Assembly: GCF_002078605.1 (NCBI RefSeq)
Contig: NZ_MSJR01000006.1
Span: forward strand, 150,054-214,053
Length of the DNA stretch: 64,000 nucleotides
Origin: Salegentibacter sediminis
GTDB lineage: Bacteria; Bacteroidota; Bacteroidia; Flavobacteriales; Flavobacteriaceae
Direction: 5' to 3'
How positions within the stretch are numbered: the stretch's first letter is position 1; each line of letters opens with the position of its first letter. Under the pieces are notes generated by a model. It was not told where the DNA came from. It worked only from the letters and a program-made list of their open reading frames with translations, and did no database searches. Positions 63,909 to 64,000 of this stretch are shown piece by piece. Position numbers and translations under genes: made by a program.

Positions 63909-64000
63909 AATCTAAAATTAAAATGGTTTAATAATTAACTTAAATAACGTCTTTGGTTATCCCAGCTGCTTCGGCTGTTTTGTTTCTCGGTGTTTAAAAA

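Noticed and set aside
1-64000. Mobile elements, tRNA or rRNA genes
   Set aside because: No transposase, integrase, terminal repeats or tRNA/rRNA-like sequence was seen on either strand.

Overview
The window looks like a chromosomal segment from a marine-type Flavobacteriaceae (Bacteroidota; the gene content resembles the Gramella/Salegentibacter/Zunongwangia neighbourhood, but I cannot name the genus). The evidence is a low-GC, A-rich leader style with few Shine-Dalgarno sites, repeated TAnnTTTG promoter boxes, Bacteroidota-type PEP carboxylase and topoisomerase IV, a type IX secretion (CHU_C) sorting domain, and several small conserved proteins that I associate with this family. I see no tRNA, rRNA, CRISPR array, insertion sequence, prophage or origin. 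It reads as core genome, not an island.

Layout. 1-1540: end of a PAS histidine kinase plus a stand-alone response regulator. 1632-2726: ychF. 2954-8395: a tightly overlapped operon of parE, an unknown membrane protein, parC and mscL. 8396-9218: a lipoprotein and an XRE regulator on the minus strand, divergent from an M14 carboxypeptidase-like gene (9497-10660). The spacer carries six 14-bp palindromes, TTTAC-N4-GTAAA. 10735-15405: Lrp regulator, PEP carboxylase, a DinB-like protein and YihY. 15528-20100: PfpI, small acidic protein, aroB, proline dehydrogenase, YebC, pterin carbinolamine dehydratase. 20180-28005: RmlD-like reductase, gcvT, NAD(P)HX repair enzyme, histidine ammonia-lyase, clpC. 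28251-36685: gyrA, TPR protein, NlpC/P60 protein with Ser at the catalytic Cys position, thiolase, PgpH-like 7TM-HD phosphodiesterase, Gre-like factor.

36883-38261: a SatD-like protein overlapping a DUF3307 membrane protein, the best candidate here for an undescribed two-gene system. 38238-45027: unknown protein, aldehyde dehydrogenase, Nudix, thioesterase, EEP phosphatase, MscS, DUF3817, galE. 45102-52250: YqaE (not in the ORF track), DUF1206, YqaA, unknown, SDR, lipoprotein, MDR reductase, FUSC. 52294-54158: a CHU_C surface protein split by a -1 frameshift at TTTAAAT. 54145-64000: MFS, a 32-residue Lys-rich miniprotein, cysE-cysM, secreted protein, Crp, helicase, DoxX, PBP1A and a possible 47-residue ORF.

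How the genes fit together. Two type II topoisomerases (parE/parC and gyrA) are encoded about 20 kb apart. Cysteine synthesis (cysE-cysM) is a coupled pair. Osmotic and envelope functions recur: mscL, MscS, YqaE, NlpC-like, PBP1A. Many convergent genes are separated by bidirectional hairpin terminators or overlap by a few bases. Promoter boxes were identified by eye against the flavobacterial TAnnTTTG consensus; they are inference, not mapped starts.
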